A stretch of 28,555 bases of DNA from CAZXCK01 sp964639225 (GTDB taxonomy: Bacteria; Chloroflexota; Anaerolineae; Aggregatilineales; Phototrophicaceae). Position numbers and translations under genes: made by a program. The notes below the pieces were generated by a model that was not told the DNA's origin, did not search any database, and was given only the letters and a program-made list of their open reading frames with translations. Of this stretch, positions 28,481-28,555 are shown piece after piece. The stretch is from positions 1-28,555 of the forward strand of contig CAZXCK010000044.1 in the NCBI GenBank assembly GCA_964639225.1. The letters run 5' to 3'. Numbering within the stretch: the stretch's first letter is position 1; each line of letters begins with the position of its first letter.

Positions 28481-28555
28481 TTTTGGCGATGGCTATGGCT
28501 ATGGCTATGGCTATGGCTCTGAAGATGGCTCTGGCGATGGCGATGGCTATGGCGA
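28473..28555 (+). CDS. Gly/Tyr/Asp-repeat protein, truncated at window edge
   Basis: The frame begins ATGAGTAGTTTTGGC behind GGGGAGGGG and codes MSSFGDGYGYGYGYGSEDGSG and then more GDG units, running off the window. Proteins with long Gly-Tyr/Gly-Asp/Gly-Ser repeats at the N-terminus, and a compact domain behind, recur in phages of anaerobic gut bacteria; the rest is outside this window. The role is unknown. The hexamer-like coding repeat is prone to slippage. Only the N-terminal 27 residues are visible, so any family call is provisional. Confidence 0.6.
   Translation, partial: MSSFGDGYGYGYGYGSEDGSGDGDGYG
28485..28555 (+). repeat. Tandem GGCTAT/GGCGAT hexanucleotide repeat
   Basis: The unit GGCTAT occurs four times in a row and then alternates with GGCTCT and GGCGAT to the window end. 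It codes the Gly-Tyr/Gly-Asp run of the truncated final gene. Continuation beyond the window is likely. Confidence 0.8.

Overview
This window is most of one tailed-phage genome, or a prophage (Caudoviricetes). The long non-contractile tape measure, the tail-tube and tail-terminator order, and the absence of sheath or baseplate-wedge genes suggest a siphovirus-like particle. Almost every gene is on the + strand and tightly packed, many with ATGA or TGATG stop/start overlaps. Base composition is moderately GC-rich by eye, with clear AT-rich islands. The host cannot be fixed from sequence. Shine-Dalgarno sites are strong and there are anaerobe-style features (a radical SAM enzyme and an NrdR-type zinc ribbon), so an anaerobic Gram-negative bacterium is a guess at low confidence. 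I see no integrase, endolysin, replication genes, tRNA or CRISPR array in the window. The paired small repressor-like genes hint at a temperate phage.

Layout. (1) 47-4096: packaging end, with a ParB-like/DNA methyltransferase fusion, a Lys-rich small protein (possible small terminase), the large terminase and a free-standing NrdR-like zinc ribbon. (2) 4097-4413: AT-rich gap holding short repeats, a possible promoter and a structured RNA that ends in an intrinsic terminator. (3) 4414-9165: head module, with a gpW-like joiner, lambda-type portal, a single-chain protease/scaffold/major capsid fusion carrying an internal ribosome site, a decoration protein and a head-tail joining candidate. (4) 9178-10212: two small membrane proteins (holin candidates) and two tiny proteins. 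(5) 10212-21899: tail module, with an eight-repeat Ig-like protein fused to a tail-terminator-like domain, an HK97-gp10-like protein, tail tube, chaperone pair made by -1 frameshifting, tape measure, two tail-tip proteins and a mosaic receptor-binding protein with an AT-rich body.

(6) 21915-25312: a compact, overlapping operon of a small Cys-rich protein, a radical SAM-glycosyltransferase fusion, a Cys-rich-headed SAM methyltransferase and a second glycosyltransferase. It sits directly behind the fibre gene and is the most unusual part of the window. The simplest reading is a phage-encoded glycan-building or glycan-modifying system acting on the virion or the host surface; this is inference. 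(7) 25313-28555: an accessory/regulatory region with its own promoter, terminators, small unknown proteins, an XRE-type regulator convergent with a second small regulator, an operator-like inverted repeat, a leader with mutually exclusive RNA hairpins, several small zinc-binding proteins and, at the right edge, the start of a Gly/Tyr/Asp repeat protein.

How the parts work together: the terminase packages DNA into a prohead built from the portal and the self-processing capsid fusion. Decoration and joiner proteins finish the head. The tube, chaperones and tape measure build the tail. The fibre gene and glycan operon shape contact with the host. Terminator-like hairpins next to the capsid, decoration and tube genes probably tune the levels of these abundant proteins.
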